38,535 nt of DNA from Syntrophomonadaceae bacterium. Its GTDB lineage: Bacteria; Bacillota; Dethiobacteria; DTU022. The notes beneath the pieces are model-generated. The model had not been told where the DNA came from, made no database searches, and worked only from the letters and a program-made list of their open reading frames with translations. Numbering within the stretch: position 1 is the first letter of the stretch; each line of letters opens with the position of its first letter. A program made the position numbers and the translations under genes. The stretch is taken from positions 1-38,535 of the forward strand of contig PWGX01000043.1 in NCBI GenBank assembly GCA_003554615.1. Direction: 5' to 3'. Positions 1-7,262 of the stretch are shown here, one piece after another.

Positions 1-2
1 AG

Positions 3-32
3 TTGTCACAATGAAGAAAATTTTTTTATAAT
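3..32 (+). promoter_or_regulatory. Predicted sigma-A promoter for the first small gene
   Basis: A -35 TTGTCA (3-8) and a -10 TATAAT (27-32) are separated by 18 bases. They read towards the small gene at 140. The match to the vegetative consensus is visible directly; activity is inferred. Confidence 0.5.
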
Positions 33-139
33 AAGCTAGGTTCTATGTTTTCTATGGGGGAAGATCTTGGATTTTTAGTTTTTTCTGATATATTTTTACT
101 ATTTTCTGGGATGAATAATACTTCCAGGAGGTGATTTAA

Positions 140-301
140 ATGTTCAAAGTAGGCGATAAAGTTAAATCAAGATTTGGCATAGAGTATGAAATCATAGCAA
201 TAACAGCCAACAATAAGTATGAATGCAAGCGACTTAGCGACGGCAAGGTAATCAAATTGGCTGAAGACAAATTAATCAAACCTAAACCGGAAACAGCTTG
301 A
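140..301 (+). CDS. Small hypothetical protein, 53 aa
   Basis: I do not recognise this family. The ATG is preceded by a near-perfect ribosome site, AGGAGGTGA at 126-134, with five bases between, so translation is very likely. The product is short, lysine-rich and soluble, opens MFKVGDKVKSRFGIEYEI and has no signal peptide or cysteine pair. The alternating hydrophobic pattern after VGDKV, then a basic segment, resembles small SH3-like or KOW-like beta-barrels that bind nucleic acid or protein; this is only a fold impression. A predicted promoter lies at 3-32, and a bidirectional terminator lies about 90 bases after the stop, so it is probably a single-gene transcript. Confidence 0.75.
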   Translation: MFKVGDKVKSRFGIEYEIIAITANNKYECKRLSDGKVIKLAEDKLIKPKPETA

Positions 302-390
302 CTCTATTATGTGAGCTAGCTGTTTGTTAGTTGCCGAGCTGTGGTTCGAACGATCTGACACAGATTTCGGCCTATTTCGAGCAAAACAAA

Positions 391-431
391 AAAGCCCCGG
401 ATGAAGCTAAATTTAATGCTTCCCGGGGTTT
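391..431. terminator. Bidirectional intrinsic terminator
   Basis: The arms CCCCGG-AT-GAAGC and GCTTCCCGGGG form a strong hairpin with a two-base bulge. A T run follows on the plus strand (428-433) and an A run precedes it (383-393), so it can end both the plus-strand small gene and the minus-strand tRNA-Val transcript. Confidence 0.8.
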
Positions 432-436
432 TTATT

Positions 437-511
437 TGGTGGGGACGGAGGGTTTTGAACCCACGGCCTCTTGAATGTGAATCAAGCGCTCTCCCCCTGA
501 GCTACGTCCCC
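437..511 (-). tRNA. tRNA-Val (anticodon CAC)
   Basis: The minus strand folds as a complete cloverleaf with an encoded CCA end. The acceptor pairs GGGGACG with CGTCCCC, the D stem is GCTC/GAGC, and the anticodon stem CTTGA/TCAAG encloses the loop TTCACAT. Loop positions 34-36 are CAC, which reads the valine codon GUG. The T stem GTGGG/CCCTC has one U-U mismatch, which is unusual but tolerable. A terminator lies directly downstream at 391-431. Confidence 0.9.
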
Positions 512-585
512 ATTTTTTTATCAAAGCTTATATCATAAAGTATAACACAATATTTTTACAGGAGAAAAGATGAAACAACAATAAT

Positions 586-843
586 TCACCTGGGGAGCAT
601 ATACTTAACTTTAAATTCAGCTTCCCGTCCTTCTTCAATTTCTACCAGGATGATATCTTTTTCTTTCATCATTTTTTTCATAACATAACAGCACTGGGGG
701 AGCCTGTGTTTTCTTTCGTAAGCTCCCCACACTAACCGGTGCAAAGAGCCGGCATCTATATCAATATGAGTTCGTCCTTTTTCAGCTGCCAGTCTAAGCA
801 CCTGCTGTAGTTTTTCCTGAAAGTCCTTCGATGTAGGTATCAT
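586..843 (-). CDS. Small conserved-looking hypothetical protein, 85 aa
   Basis: I recognise no named family. The ATG at 843 has GGAG eight bases upstream. The central segment (HIDIDAGSLHRLVWGAY, then CCYVMKKMM) mixes a DID/AGxLHR motif with a Cys-Cys pair, and looks like a small alpha/beta or winged-helix domain of the sort found fused to nucleic-acid enzymes; no function can be assigned. There is no signal peptide or membrane segment. It lies downstream of the DUF3303 gene on the same strand with a 92-base gap and may share its promoter at 1426-1454. Confidence 0.65.
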   Translation of the reverse strand: MIPTSKDFQEKLQQVLRLAAEKGRTHIDIDAGSLHRLVWGAYERKHRLPQCCYVMKKMMKEKDIILVEIEEGREAEFKVKYMLPR

Positions 844-935
844 TTTCTGACTCCGTTTTTACAATTTAGCTGTATCTGTTATATTACCTGTCTTTAATCC
901 AGGCTATCCCTATTATGCGATCCTGGAAAACATGC

Positions 936-1202
936 TTAAGATATTTGAGTTCCCTTGTCATCTTTTATTTCCACAACCGGAAAGATCTCGAAATGGCACA
1001 AATTGCTCCAATGAAGCGACCACTTAAAACATTCCCTGGCTGAATCAGCTTCGATCAACCATATAGACCTTCCTCCAGATACGTCCAACCATTCTCCCAG
1101 GATTGTTATCCCTTTAGGAGTCAGCCTTCCCTCTTCCATTCTCTTGTTGACAATCTTGTCCCTGTTTTGAGGAACCCAGGTGCCAATAAGAATTAAGCGC
1201 AT
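936..1202 (-). CDS. DUF3303 family protein, 88 aa
   Basis: The chain resembles the DUF3303 family of small ferredoxin-like-fold proteins. It has an N-terminal strand (MRLILIGTWVP), a central GITILGEWLDVSGGRS followed by a strand with an E-A-D turn, and a WSLHWSNLCHFEIFPVVEI end. The family's function is unknown. The start is well supported: AAAGGAGG lies six bases before the ATG at 1202. Length fits the family (about 80-100 residues). A consensus-like promoter at 1426-1454 reads in this direction, so this gene and the one at 586-843 probably form a short unit. No catalytic residues can be named. Confidence 0.75.
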   Translation of the reverse strand: MRLILIGTWVPQNRDKIVNKRMEEGRLTPKGITILGEWLDVSGGRSIWLIEADSARECFKWSLHWSNLCHFEIFPVVEIKDDKGTQIS

Positions 1203-1249
1203 GATTAACCTCCTTTACAAAGTTAAATGCTCGCGTGCCCACACTCATA

Positions 1250-1417
1250 TCACAGGCACTTTACTACAGCCCTAGCTTCGGTCCGGCTGTTAATTAAAAA
1301 ACATTGCCAGAAAGGCTTATACCCATCATATATACCGTTGCTTCCGTAGCCACAGTACCTGCAAAACCGGGCAAAAGAAACTTTAAGCTGTAAATCAGTG
1401 TAAAAATGCGAGATCAT
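1250..1417 (-). CDS. Possible 55-aa cysteine-rich small protein
   Basis: This reading frame is uncertain. It has a C-x2-C pair (RFCRYCGYG) and two further cysteines (FWQCF and VVKCL), with aromatic-rich spacing that looks protein-like and could bind a metal. There is no Shine-Dalgarno site. However, the strong promoter at 1426-1454 should start transcription at about 1419, so the ATG at 1417 would lie almost at the RNA 5' end, as in leaderless messages. It may instead be a relic or a chance frame in a 500-base stretch without other genes. Confidence 0.3.
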   Translation of the reverse strand: MISHFYTDLQLKVSFARFCRYCGYGSNGIYDGYKPFWQCFLINSRTEARAVVKCL

Positions 1418-1425
1418 TTGAGAAA

Positions 1426-1454
1426 ATAATATCAATTTTCAATAATTTTGTCAA
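1426..1454 (-). promoter_or_regulatory. Consensus-like sigma-A promoter
   Basis: On the minus strand a perfect -35 TTGACA (1449-1454) is followed after 17 bases by TATTAT (1426-1431). It reads towards the 55-aa frame, the DUF3303 gene and the gene at 586-843. Only one base differs from the full consensus. Confidence 0.7.
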
Positions 1455-1510
1455 TGCTAGCTTCTAATATCACTGAAGTTTCCGTTCTTCTGCGGTTTTT
1501 CCTTAACAAA

Positions 1511-1548
1511 AAAATTGAAGCAGGGGGACCAATTTCCCTGCTTCAATT
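1511..1548 (-). terminator. Intrinsic terminator after msrA
   Basis: A perfect 13-bp stem (AATTGAAGCAGGG at 1513-1525 and its complement at 1536-1548) is followed on the minus strand by a T run (1507-1514 read in reverse). It lies about 160 bases downstream of msrA and is the likely end of the 6.9-1.7 kb transcript. The stretch 1549-1705 holds nothing else I can recognise. Confidence 0.8.
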
Positions 1549-1705
1549 CAACTATTCTCACCTTGCGCTCAAACTGCTTAAGAACAGATCCCACCAACCG
1601 GAGACTGCTTCTTTGAGGGTTCCTCTTTGCTTATGCAAGGGTTTCTTCAATTTCAGCAGTAAATTATTTCAGGTCAGAACAAAAACTTATCTAATACAGC
1701 CTGTT

Positions 1706-2593
1706 CTAATAGACTGCATCCTGAATTATTTTTTCCCCGCGATCGGAAAGGCCATAGCGATTCAGTTCTTTTTCCACCAGGGCCGGATCTCCATAGCCGC
1801 CGGCAATGCCATTTAAGCGGGCGGCGACTGTAGAATTGACCAGTCCTTCGATCTCAGGGTAATAGGCCTTTATTTCAACCGCCAGCTTCTCTACATTCTG
1901 CAGGTAATATTTCTGGTGGTAACCTTCAGCAAGGTAGAACTTATCAAGGGGCTGGATCTCGGTGGACACAGGCTTGCCCAGGCACTCTTCCACTGCTTTT
2001 TTACTCTGCCTGGTCGCTTCGGCCTGGCCTTCATTGTGATAAAGGACCATGGCCATGTACTGCCTGGACCAGCTCCTTGCGGTCGGATTGTGATTGGTCC
2101 AGAAGATCTCCAGGATGTCTTCATAAGACAAGACATTGGGATCATAATCGATCTGAAAAACTTCAGTGTGATCACCAAGGCGGTGGTAAGTGGGATCTTC
2201 CAGGGTGCCACCGGCATAACCGACCCGGGTCCTGTAAACTCCTTCTATTTGCCCGAACCGGGCATCAGGTCCCCAGAATCAGCCCATACCCAGGGTCGCC
2301 GTTTCCAGTTCGGAAGGCACACCCTGATCCAAAAGAGGCTTAGATTCATTTATGTATGCTTTTTCCATACTATCTTCTTCCTTTCCGTTTCCATAATCAA
2401 GACCGGTTTCTACAGTTTCACTTCCATTATATCTTTCAACACAACCAGCGCCAAACAGCAAAGCAAAAACCACTATGCAGCTCGTTAATATAAGTAAAAA
2501 CTTCCCGGACCTGGCCGGCAGGCCAAAATTTTTAGTAACGGCAAATGGGCCACTTTTCTTGCCTTTGGAAGTCCGGGCTGTATTACCATTCAT
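1706..2593 (-). CDS. msrA: Selenocysteine-containing lipoprotein MsrA (UGA at codon 105)
   Basis: Peptide-methionine (S)-S-oxide reductase, which reduces methionine-S-sulfoxide in proteins. The frame opens at ATG 2593, ten bases inside the preceding gene's end, with GGAGG eight bases upstream. Residues 31-51 form a hydrophobic signal ending in the lipobox LFGAGC, so the enzyme should be an extracytoplasmic lipoprotein anchored at Cys51. At codon 105 (2279-2281) a UGA stands exactly where MsrA carries its catalytic cysteine (GMG-U-FWG). The frame continues without interruption through RVGYAGG, YHRLGDHTEVFQIDYDP, FWTNHNPT and YHQKYY to residue 295. A small GC-rich hairpin follows the UGA, as bacterial SECIS elements do. 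Known MsrA selenoproteins exist in clostridia and algae. The alternative is a Cys-to-stop mutation; the intact flanks on both sides argue against it. A conventional gene caller would split this gene into two. Confidence 0.87.
2250..2264 (-). promoter_or_regulatory. SECIS-like hairpin downstream of the msrA UGA
   Basis: In the mRNA, UGCCCG-GUU-CGGGCA folds as a six-pair stem with a three-base loop that begins with G. The loop starts 20 bases after the UGA, within the range usual for bacterial SECIS elements that bind SelB. The pairing is visible; its function is inferred. Confidence 0.6.
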
Positions 2594-5324
2594 CCCTGAT
2601 TGCCTCCAAATCGCTTTGAGCAGTATCATAATAACCGTCTTCTTCAGCCACTTTTTTATAATAATAGATGGCGCTGTCATAATCCCCCAGCAGGTAGTGG
2701 GCCCTGCCCAGCGCAAAAGCAAGGGGCTCAATTTCTCCATAGTATTCCTTGATAAGCGGTTCTATTTCAAAAATTTCCTTAAGGTAGCGCTCTGCCTGCG
2801 CATATTCACCTTCCTGCATTAAAAATTCCGCCACCTGTAACCGGGATATGGCCGGTTGCCGGTAACTGCCTTCCACAAACGGTCGCAGTTCAATCAAAGA
2901 ATCCAGGTATTTTAAGCCTTTTTCAACATCTACATACTGCAGGAGCAGGCTGCCATAACGGGATACATAGCGTGGATTGAATGGCTCAAGCTCATAAGCA
3001 CTTTCGGCCAACACTAACATCTCTTCAATTTCTTCGGGGGACTGGGTCCTGCGGACCCGATCCTCAATTAAGACGTTCAGGTTGTGATAATTGTCTGTCC
3101 GGTAGGGATCTGTACGCAGAGCGCTTTCCATCTCCGTCATAGCCTGTTTGTAGTTACCTCTTTCCATGTGCTCCTGCGAACGCCAGGTGGCATAGAGGCC
3201 GTGGATAAGGGAAATAGTAAAGGCAAGCAGGACCACCCCTGCGATAATCCCGCCCAGGCCGATATAAAAGCCACGCCTTTCAACCTGGCGGTTGTCCTTA
3301 GGCTGCCTGCCAAACCAGCCTCCCCGGTCAAGGCTGCGGCCGGCGCCCAGCAAAACAAATAGAAAGATACCTACGGCAGCCATTGAAAAGTTCCAGTCAA
3401 TGACGCTGTGCGCGCCCAGGGCTGCGACAGGGATAAAGGAAGCAGTCCAGTGCTGCCAAACTTTTTGAGAAACATTTTGCCTGACACAATTGCGAATAAA
3501 AGCTGCGGCAAAACTGACCCAAATTCCCGTAAAGGCAAGAAATCCAAACAGGCCGGCTTCGATCCAGACCTGCAGGAAATGATTATGCACTTCAGTGGAG
3601 CTATAAGGGAAGCCCTGATAGCTGCGGTAAAGCGCATTCCATCCTCCACCACCCGTACCAAGAAGAGGGTAGTCCCTGATGATCTTGGCGGCATCGACGT
3701 AAAAATCAAGGCGTCGCTCAAGGTTTCGATCTAAGGAATATGAGAAAAGGCGGTCGTAAAAACGGTCAGGCAGAACCCGGTTAAAAGCAAAACTCAAATT
3801 TTGTTCTCTGTCAGCACCTGTAAGGGTAACATCCCGGGCAGCAACAGAAGTGCCGGGATAGCGGTTATAAATTTGCACCACCAGCCTTAAAGGTTCATCA
3901 CCGGTATTAAAAGTAAACTCTCTTGTTTCCCAACCGTCGGTTCCGCCTCCGCGGTGGTCAAATACTTCAACATCCTTGTAACCTTCCACTCCTTCAAGCA
4001 CTCTTACTCCCCAGGCATAGCCGGTGGAGTCATGATCAGAAGTGGTTTCTTCATCGGCGTTTATTTCCAGGGCCAGCCTGTATTCTCCTCCCGGAACCAC
4101 ATCACCGACCACCTGCTCGACTCTTTGCATTTCTGCTTCCTGTTCTGCTCCCCGCTCAAGATGAATGGGCCCCGTAGCGGGAAGAACGATCAATGCCACA
4201 AAAGCAATCACAAATACTGCAGCTGCCGCACCGGCCAGGGCAAGCCGAACTTGGCGGCTCCTGCTGAGATAAAATTCAGCACCAAGCCCAAGGAGGACTG
4301 TGCCGGCCAGAGCAATAACTATTATTATCCAGGCCCGGCCCGGCTCTCCGGCTCGGAAAGAAGGGTCGGCCAAAAAAGCAGCCGGAACTGCCGCTGCTGC
4401 TGTAACGGCCAGGTATAAAAATGAGCGCAATCTTTCTCCAGGGGAAGCAACAACGATCAGTAAAATTGCCAGCGGGGGAAGAAGCAGCCAGGCTCCCCGG
4501 GAAAAGGTTAAAATTACGGTCACCAGCATCAGGCTGGCCGGGATGAGGTAAATAATTTTATGCCATTTATTTGCCGCCAGCGGGGCAAGCCCGAGCGCCA
4601 GCAAATAAGCAGCCATCAGATAGGCGGCGGCCGTATTGGCATAGCCCATCGGTGAGGCAATACGGGCTGAGGCGTAAGTTCCGGCAAATTCCCAGTAACC
4701 GGCAGCAGCGCCCAGGCTGGCTATGGTAACAACAAAAGCCGCCCCCAGACAAAAATGAAGCAGTAAATTTAAACCTGGTGGCAGGCCAGATCTATCTTCC
4801 TCTTTAACCATATTTGCCTGAGTGGGTTTATGATCCGGATTGCCAGGTAATTTCTTTAAAGGAAGGTACCAATAACGGCTTATTTCAATGGCAGCAAGAT
4901 AAACAACCAGGTAAGAAGCAATTTTTAGCAGTTCTTCCAGGGCATCACGCTTGTGGACGGCAACAAAGAAAGAAACGAGGTAAGCAAGCAGTAAAACAAC
5001 CAGGCATATATCAAGGGGAGATTCAATCAAGCGCCCATCCCGGGAAGCTAAGCGAAAATAGCCCCAGACGATCAACAGGCCAAAAATAACAGCTTTGGCG
5101 GCTAACAGTTCGCGCGGAAAAAACAAACCGCGTTCAAAAGGCCCGATAAATAGCAATCCCGATACCACCGCCAGCATAACAATTAGACCTGCTTTTTCGA
5201 TCCACTGCCTGCGATGATCAGAATTTTTTATCCCGCCCTGTCTTTCTTTACCTGGGCTATCTTTCTTTAAAGCTTTCTTCGTCTGCTTATTCTTTTTCTC
5301 TTTGCCTGATCCTTTACGCGGCAT
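2583..5324 (-). CDS. O-antigen ligase-like membrane protein with TPR tail, 913 aa
   Basis: A Wzy/WaaL-type polysaccharide ligase or polymerase, expected to act at the membrane on lipid-linked glycans or to modify cell-surface polymer or glycoprotein. A very basic N-terminal tail (residues 1-45) precedes about ten hydrophobic segments. The signature HNHFLQVWIEAGLFG near residues 577-592 is the conserved O-antigen-ligase motif. Between roughly residues 385 and 520 lies a large soluble beta-rich insertion. After the last membrane segments, residues from about 715 to the end form tetratricopeptide repeats ending in GRAHYLLGDYDSAIYYYKK. The ATG at 5324 is chosen over an in-frame TTG at 5336 because GGAGGG overlaps that TTG and sits four bases before the ATG. 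It overlaps the selenocysteine msrA downstream by about ten bases, suggesting translational coupling. Confidence 0.85.
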   Translation of the reverse strand: MPRKGSGKEKKNKQTKKALKKDSPGKERQGGIKNSDHRRQWIEKAGLIVMLAVVSGLLFIGPFERGLFFPRELLAAKAVIFGLLIVWGYFRLASRDGRLIESPLDICLVVLLLAYLVSFFVAVHKRDALEELLKIASYLVVYLAAIEISRYWYLPLKKLPGNPDHKPTQANMVKEEDRSGLPPGLNLLLHFCLGAAFVVTIASLGAAAGYWEFAGTYASARIASPMGYANTAAAYLMAAYLLALGLAPLAANKWHKIIYLIPASLMLVTVILTFSRGAWLLLPPLAILLIVVASPGERLRSFLYLAVTAAAAVPAAFLADPSFRAGEPGRAWIIIVIALAGTVLLGLGAEFYLSRSRQVRLALAGAAAAVFVIAFVALIVLPATGPIHLERGAEQEAEMQRVEQVVGDVVPGGEYRLALEINADEETTSDHDSTGYAWGVRVLEGVEGYKDVEVFDHRGGGTDGWETREFTFNTGDEPLRLVVQIYNRYPGTSVAARDVTLTGADREQNLSFAFNRVLPDRFYDRLFSYSLDRNLERRLDFYVDAAKIIRDYPLLGTGGGGWNALYRSYQGFPYSSTEVHNHFLQVWIEAGLFGFLAFTGIWVSFAAAFIRNCVRQNVSQKVWQHWTASFIPVAALGAHSVIDWNFSMAAVGIFLFVLLGAGRSLDRGGWFGRQPKDNRQVERRGFYIGLGGIIAGVVLLAFTISLIHGLYATWRSQEHMERGNYKQAMTEMESALRTDPYRTDNYHNLNVLIEDRVRRTQSPEEIEEMLVLAESAYELEPFNPRYVSRYGSLLLQYVDVEKGLKYLDSLIELRPFVEGSYRQPAISRLQVAEFLMQEGEYAQAERYLKEIFEIEPLIKEYYGEIEPLAFALGRAHYLLGDYDSAIYYYKKVAEEDGYYDTAQSDLEAIRDEW

Positions 5325-5506
5325 ATTTCCCTCCAACGTATGGTTTACGGGTATGTAGCTTTCTACACTGACAACCTCGTTCCTTCTTTATGGAAATGGC
5401 TGCCCGAAAGCAGTACGAGCAGCCATGTCTATCTCATTTCGCTGGATCACTATTCCCCTAATTCACTTGCTCGTCCTGATACAGGAACTCACACTGAGCG
5501 TCAAAG

Positions 5507-6937
5507 CTAATCTTCATATATATCATCCGGGACATTGTCCTCATAAGTGTTGTCATCGGGGTCGCGAAATTCCAGAACCGCGTCCTCCAGAAGATATACA
5601 GCGCCGCCATTACTGGCCCGGTTGCCTTCAAATATATTATTGTTTAAGGTTATAACCGCTCCAGGAGCAGCATATATTCCACCACCATTACGCCTGGCAT
5701 CGTTATTGCTGATATTATTATCTTCAATTAACGGCGAAGCGTCCTGGATGTAGATGCCGGCACCATTGCGCTCGGAGTTGTTACCCGTTAGATCATTGGC
5801 TATTAATTCCGGGGTCGAACCGTCAATAATAACCATTCCCCCGCCATTACGGGATTGGTTATCTGAAATAACATTGTTTTCAAAGCGGGGGTCGGAATCC
5901 ATAACAATCATAACTCCACCGGCGGCATCGACAGCATCGTTGCCAACGATCATGTTGTCTTCAAAGAGGGGAGACGATTCGAACAAGATAGCAACCGCAC
6001 CTCCCCTGGATTCAGCGGTATTATCATTGAGATCATTTCCTGAAACGAACGGGGACGCTTTAAACACATAGATACCACCGCCTGCCTGGTGAGAGGTATT
6101 GTCAATAATCATATTGTTAACCAGGTTGGGCTCAGCTTCAAAAATCGAAAAACCAGCACCGTTTTGAGCACGGTTCTCCGAAATAGTATTGCCCTCAAAA
6201 GTGGTAGGCTCTTCACCGCCGCCACTGACTGCAACTGCTCCGCCGCTTCTTTCGGCAACATTGCCGGATATTTCATTGTTGCTAACCTCTACGCCGGAGG
6301 AATGGGCAACAAACAAGCCGCCACCTCCGCCTGTTGAGGTATTATCGTTTATATTGTTATTGTTAATAACCGGAGAAGAATCATGGATCATGATCCCTCC
6401 GCCTCTTTCAGCAACATTCTTAACCAAAGTGTTGTGCTCCACGGTGGGGGAACTTTCATTTATAATGATCATTCCTCCGCCGTAATAGGCTGTTTCTTCA
6501 CTGGTCTCCCCTTCGACAGTAAACTCAAGAGCGGTCCTTTTCCCACCACCTCCGGTGATCGTAAAGCCCGACATCACAGCCTCTTCACTCTCACCATTTT
6601 CAAAGGTAACCACGGATCCGGTGCGCCCGCCATCTATAATTGTCTGCTCCCTGACCCCCGGATCTTCCGGATCAGTAGTGCGAAGGGTTATATTTTTGCC
6701 CAGAAAGTTTATGTTCTCGTTGTAAGTTCCGGGACTGACCACGATCACATCTCCGTCTTCGGCTTCATCAATAGCTTCCTGGATTGTAGAATAGTCACCA
6801 GGGACTGTGATAGCACCTTCATCAACAGGACCGGTTCCGGTATCCTCACCACACCCGGAAAGCAAGGCAACCATTGTTATGAGCATAATTGCCGCCAGGG
6901 CAATGCCCAGGGGATGCCTGGTATTACCTGTATACAT
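5507..6937 (-). CDS. Right-handed parallel beta-helix lipoprotein, 476 aa
   Basis: A secreted repeat protein of the pectate-lyase-like (PbH1) superfamily. Residues 8-29 are a signal peptide with lipobox LLSGC, so it should be lipid-anchored outside the cell. A DUF1565-like start (ITVPGDYSTIQEAIDEAEDGD) leads into about eleven imperfect repeats of 25-27 residues of the type SSPxxxxNxIxxNxAxxxGGGxxI, the ladder of a beta-helix solenoid. I see no clear catalytic triad, so an adhesin, glycan-binding or structural role is as likely as a lyase. The start is set by GGAGGT six bases before ATG 6937. It lies upstream of the O-antigen-ligase-like gene on the same strand, separated by 182 bases that hold only a weak hairpin, so the two may share a cell-surface task. 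Confidence 0.85.
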   Translation of the reverse strand: MYTGNTRHPLGIALAAIMLITMVALLSGCGEDTGTGPVDEGAITVPGDYSTIQEAIDEAEDGDVIVVSPGTYNENINFLGKNITLRTTDPEDPGVREQTIIDGGRTGSVVTFENGESEEAVMSGFTITGGGGKRTALEFTVEGETSEETAYYGGGMIIINESSPTVEHNTLVKNVAERGGGIMIHDSSPVINNNNINDNTSTGGGGGLFVAHSSGVEVSNNEISGNVAERSGGAVAVSGGGEEPTTFEGNTISENRAQNGAGFSIFEAEPNLVNNMIIDNTSHQAGGGIYVFKASPFVSGNDLNDNTAESRGGAVAILFESSPLFEDNMIVGNDAVDAAGGVMIVMDSDPRFENNVISDNQSRNGGGMVIIDGSTPELIANDLTGNNSERNGAGIYIQDASPLIEDNNISNNDARRNGGGIYAAPGAVITLNNNIFEGNRASNGGAVYLLEDAVLEFRDPDDNTYEDNVPDDIYED

Positions 6938-6982
6938 TTAAAGACCTCCATTCTGCTCTACATTTTAGACATCTAAGATAAA

Positions 6983-7014
6983 GGTTTTCAGGCATTCCTA
7001 TACGCCCGAAAACC
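6983..7014 (-). terminator. Intrinsic terminator after tRNA-Ala
   Basis: On the minus strand GGTTTTCGGGC and GCCTGAAAACC pair (one C-A mismatch) and are followed by TTTATCTT. The hairpin sits seven bases after the tRNA-Ala CCA end. Confidence 0.65.
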
Positions 7015-7020
7015 CTTACC

Positions 7021-7096
7021 TGGTGGACGTGAGGGGATTCGAACCCCTGACCTCTTGAATGCGAGCCAAGCGCTCTCCCAACTGAGCTACACGCCC
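7021..7096 (-). tRNA. tRNA-Ala (anticodon CGC)
   Basis: A full cloverleaf with encoded CCA. The acceptor stem GGGCGTG/CACGTCC contains a G3-U70 wobble pair, the main alanine identity element. The anticodon loop CTCGCAT gives CGC, reading GCG. The T arm AGGGG-TTCGAAT-CCCCT is regular. Confidence 0.95.
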
Positions 7097-7106
7097 TCGC
7101 AGAGGT

Positions 7107-7135
7107 ATTATAGCAAATCGCGATCTATTAGGCAA
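7107..7135 (-). promoter_or_regulatory. Promoter of tRNA-Ala
   Basis: TTGCCT (7130-7135) and a perfect TATAAT (7107-7112) are separated by exactly 17 bases and end ten bases before the tRNA. Confidence 0.75.
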
Positions 7136-7166
7136 TACACCGCGATCACTCACTTAAAATCTTACC

Positions 7167-7193
7167 GTAGCAAGGGGACGGGGTGCCTGCTAC
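7167..7193 (+). repeat. REP-type hairpin, copy 1
   Basis: A 27-base unit with terminal arms GTAGCA/TGCTAC enclosing the core AGGGGACGGGG. Copies 2 (8772-8798) and 3 (11766-11792) lie in the opposite orientation; copy 1 matches copy 2 at 24 of 27 positions. It sits just upstream of the REP-associated transposase remnant. Confidence 0.8.
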
Positions 7194-7262
7194 GTCATAG
7201 TGTAAAAAATTCTTATTGCTCCTCCGCTCCGGTTATGCTTTACTAAAACAGGGGTGAAGTTA

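Noticed and set aside
441-450. GGGGACGG in tRNA-Val as a further REP core
   Set aside because: It is the tRNA acceptor stem, and no REP arms surround it.
1448-1816. A 122-codon plus-strand frame
   Set aside because: It runs through the msrA terminator hairpin and has no ribosome site or protein-like pattern.
2279-2281. Treating msrA as an ordinary pseudogene
   Set aside because: The stop is UGA, exactly at the catalytic Cys, with a SECIS-like hairpin and no other damage; selenocysteine explains it better.
1916-2488. A 190-codon plus-strand frame over msrA
   Set aside because: It is the complement of the Sec-MsrA gene, crosses its catalytic motif, and has no family signature or ribosome site.
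5397-5425. TGGCTGC/GCAGCCA hairpin as a terminator between the beta-helix and ligase-like genes
   Set aside because: There is no T run on the minus strand; it may be an mRNA structure but not a convincing terminator.
5507-6937. Periodic repeats as a CRISPR or DNA satellite
   Set aside because: The periodicity is in protein sequence (beta-helix rungs); the nucleotide copies are diverged and have no constant repeat/spacer pattern.
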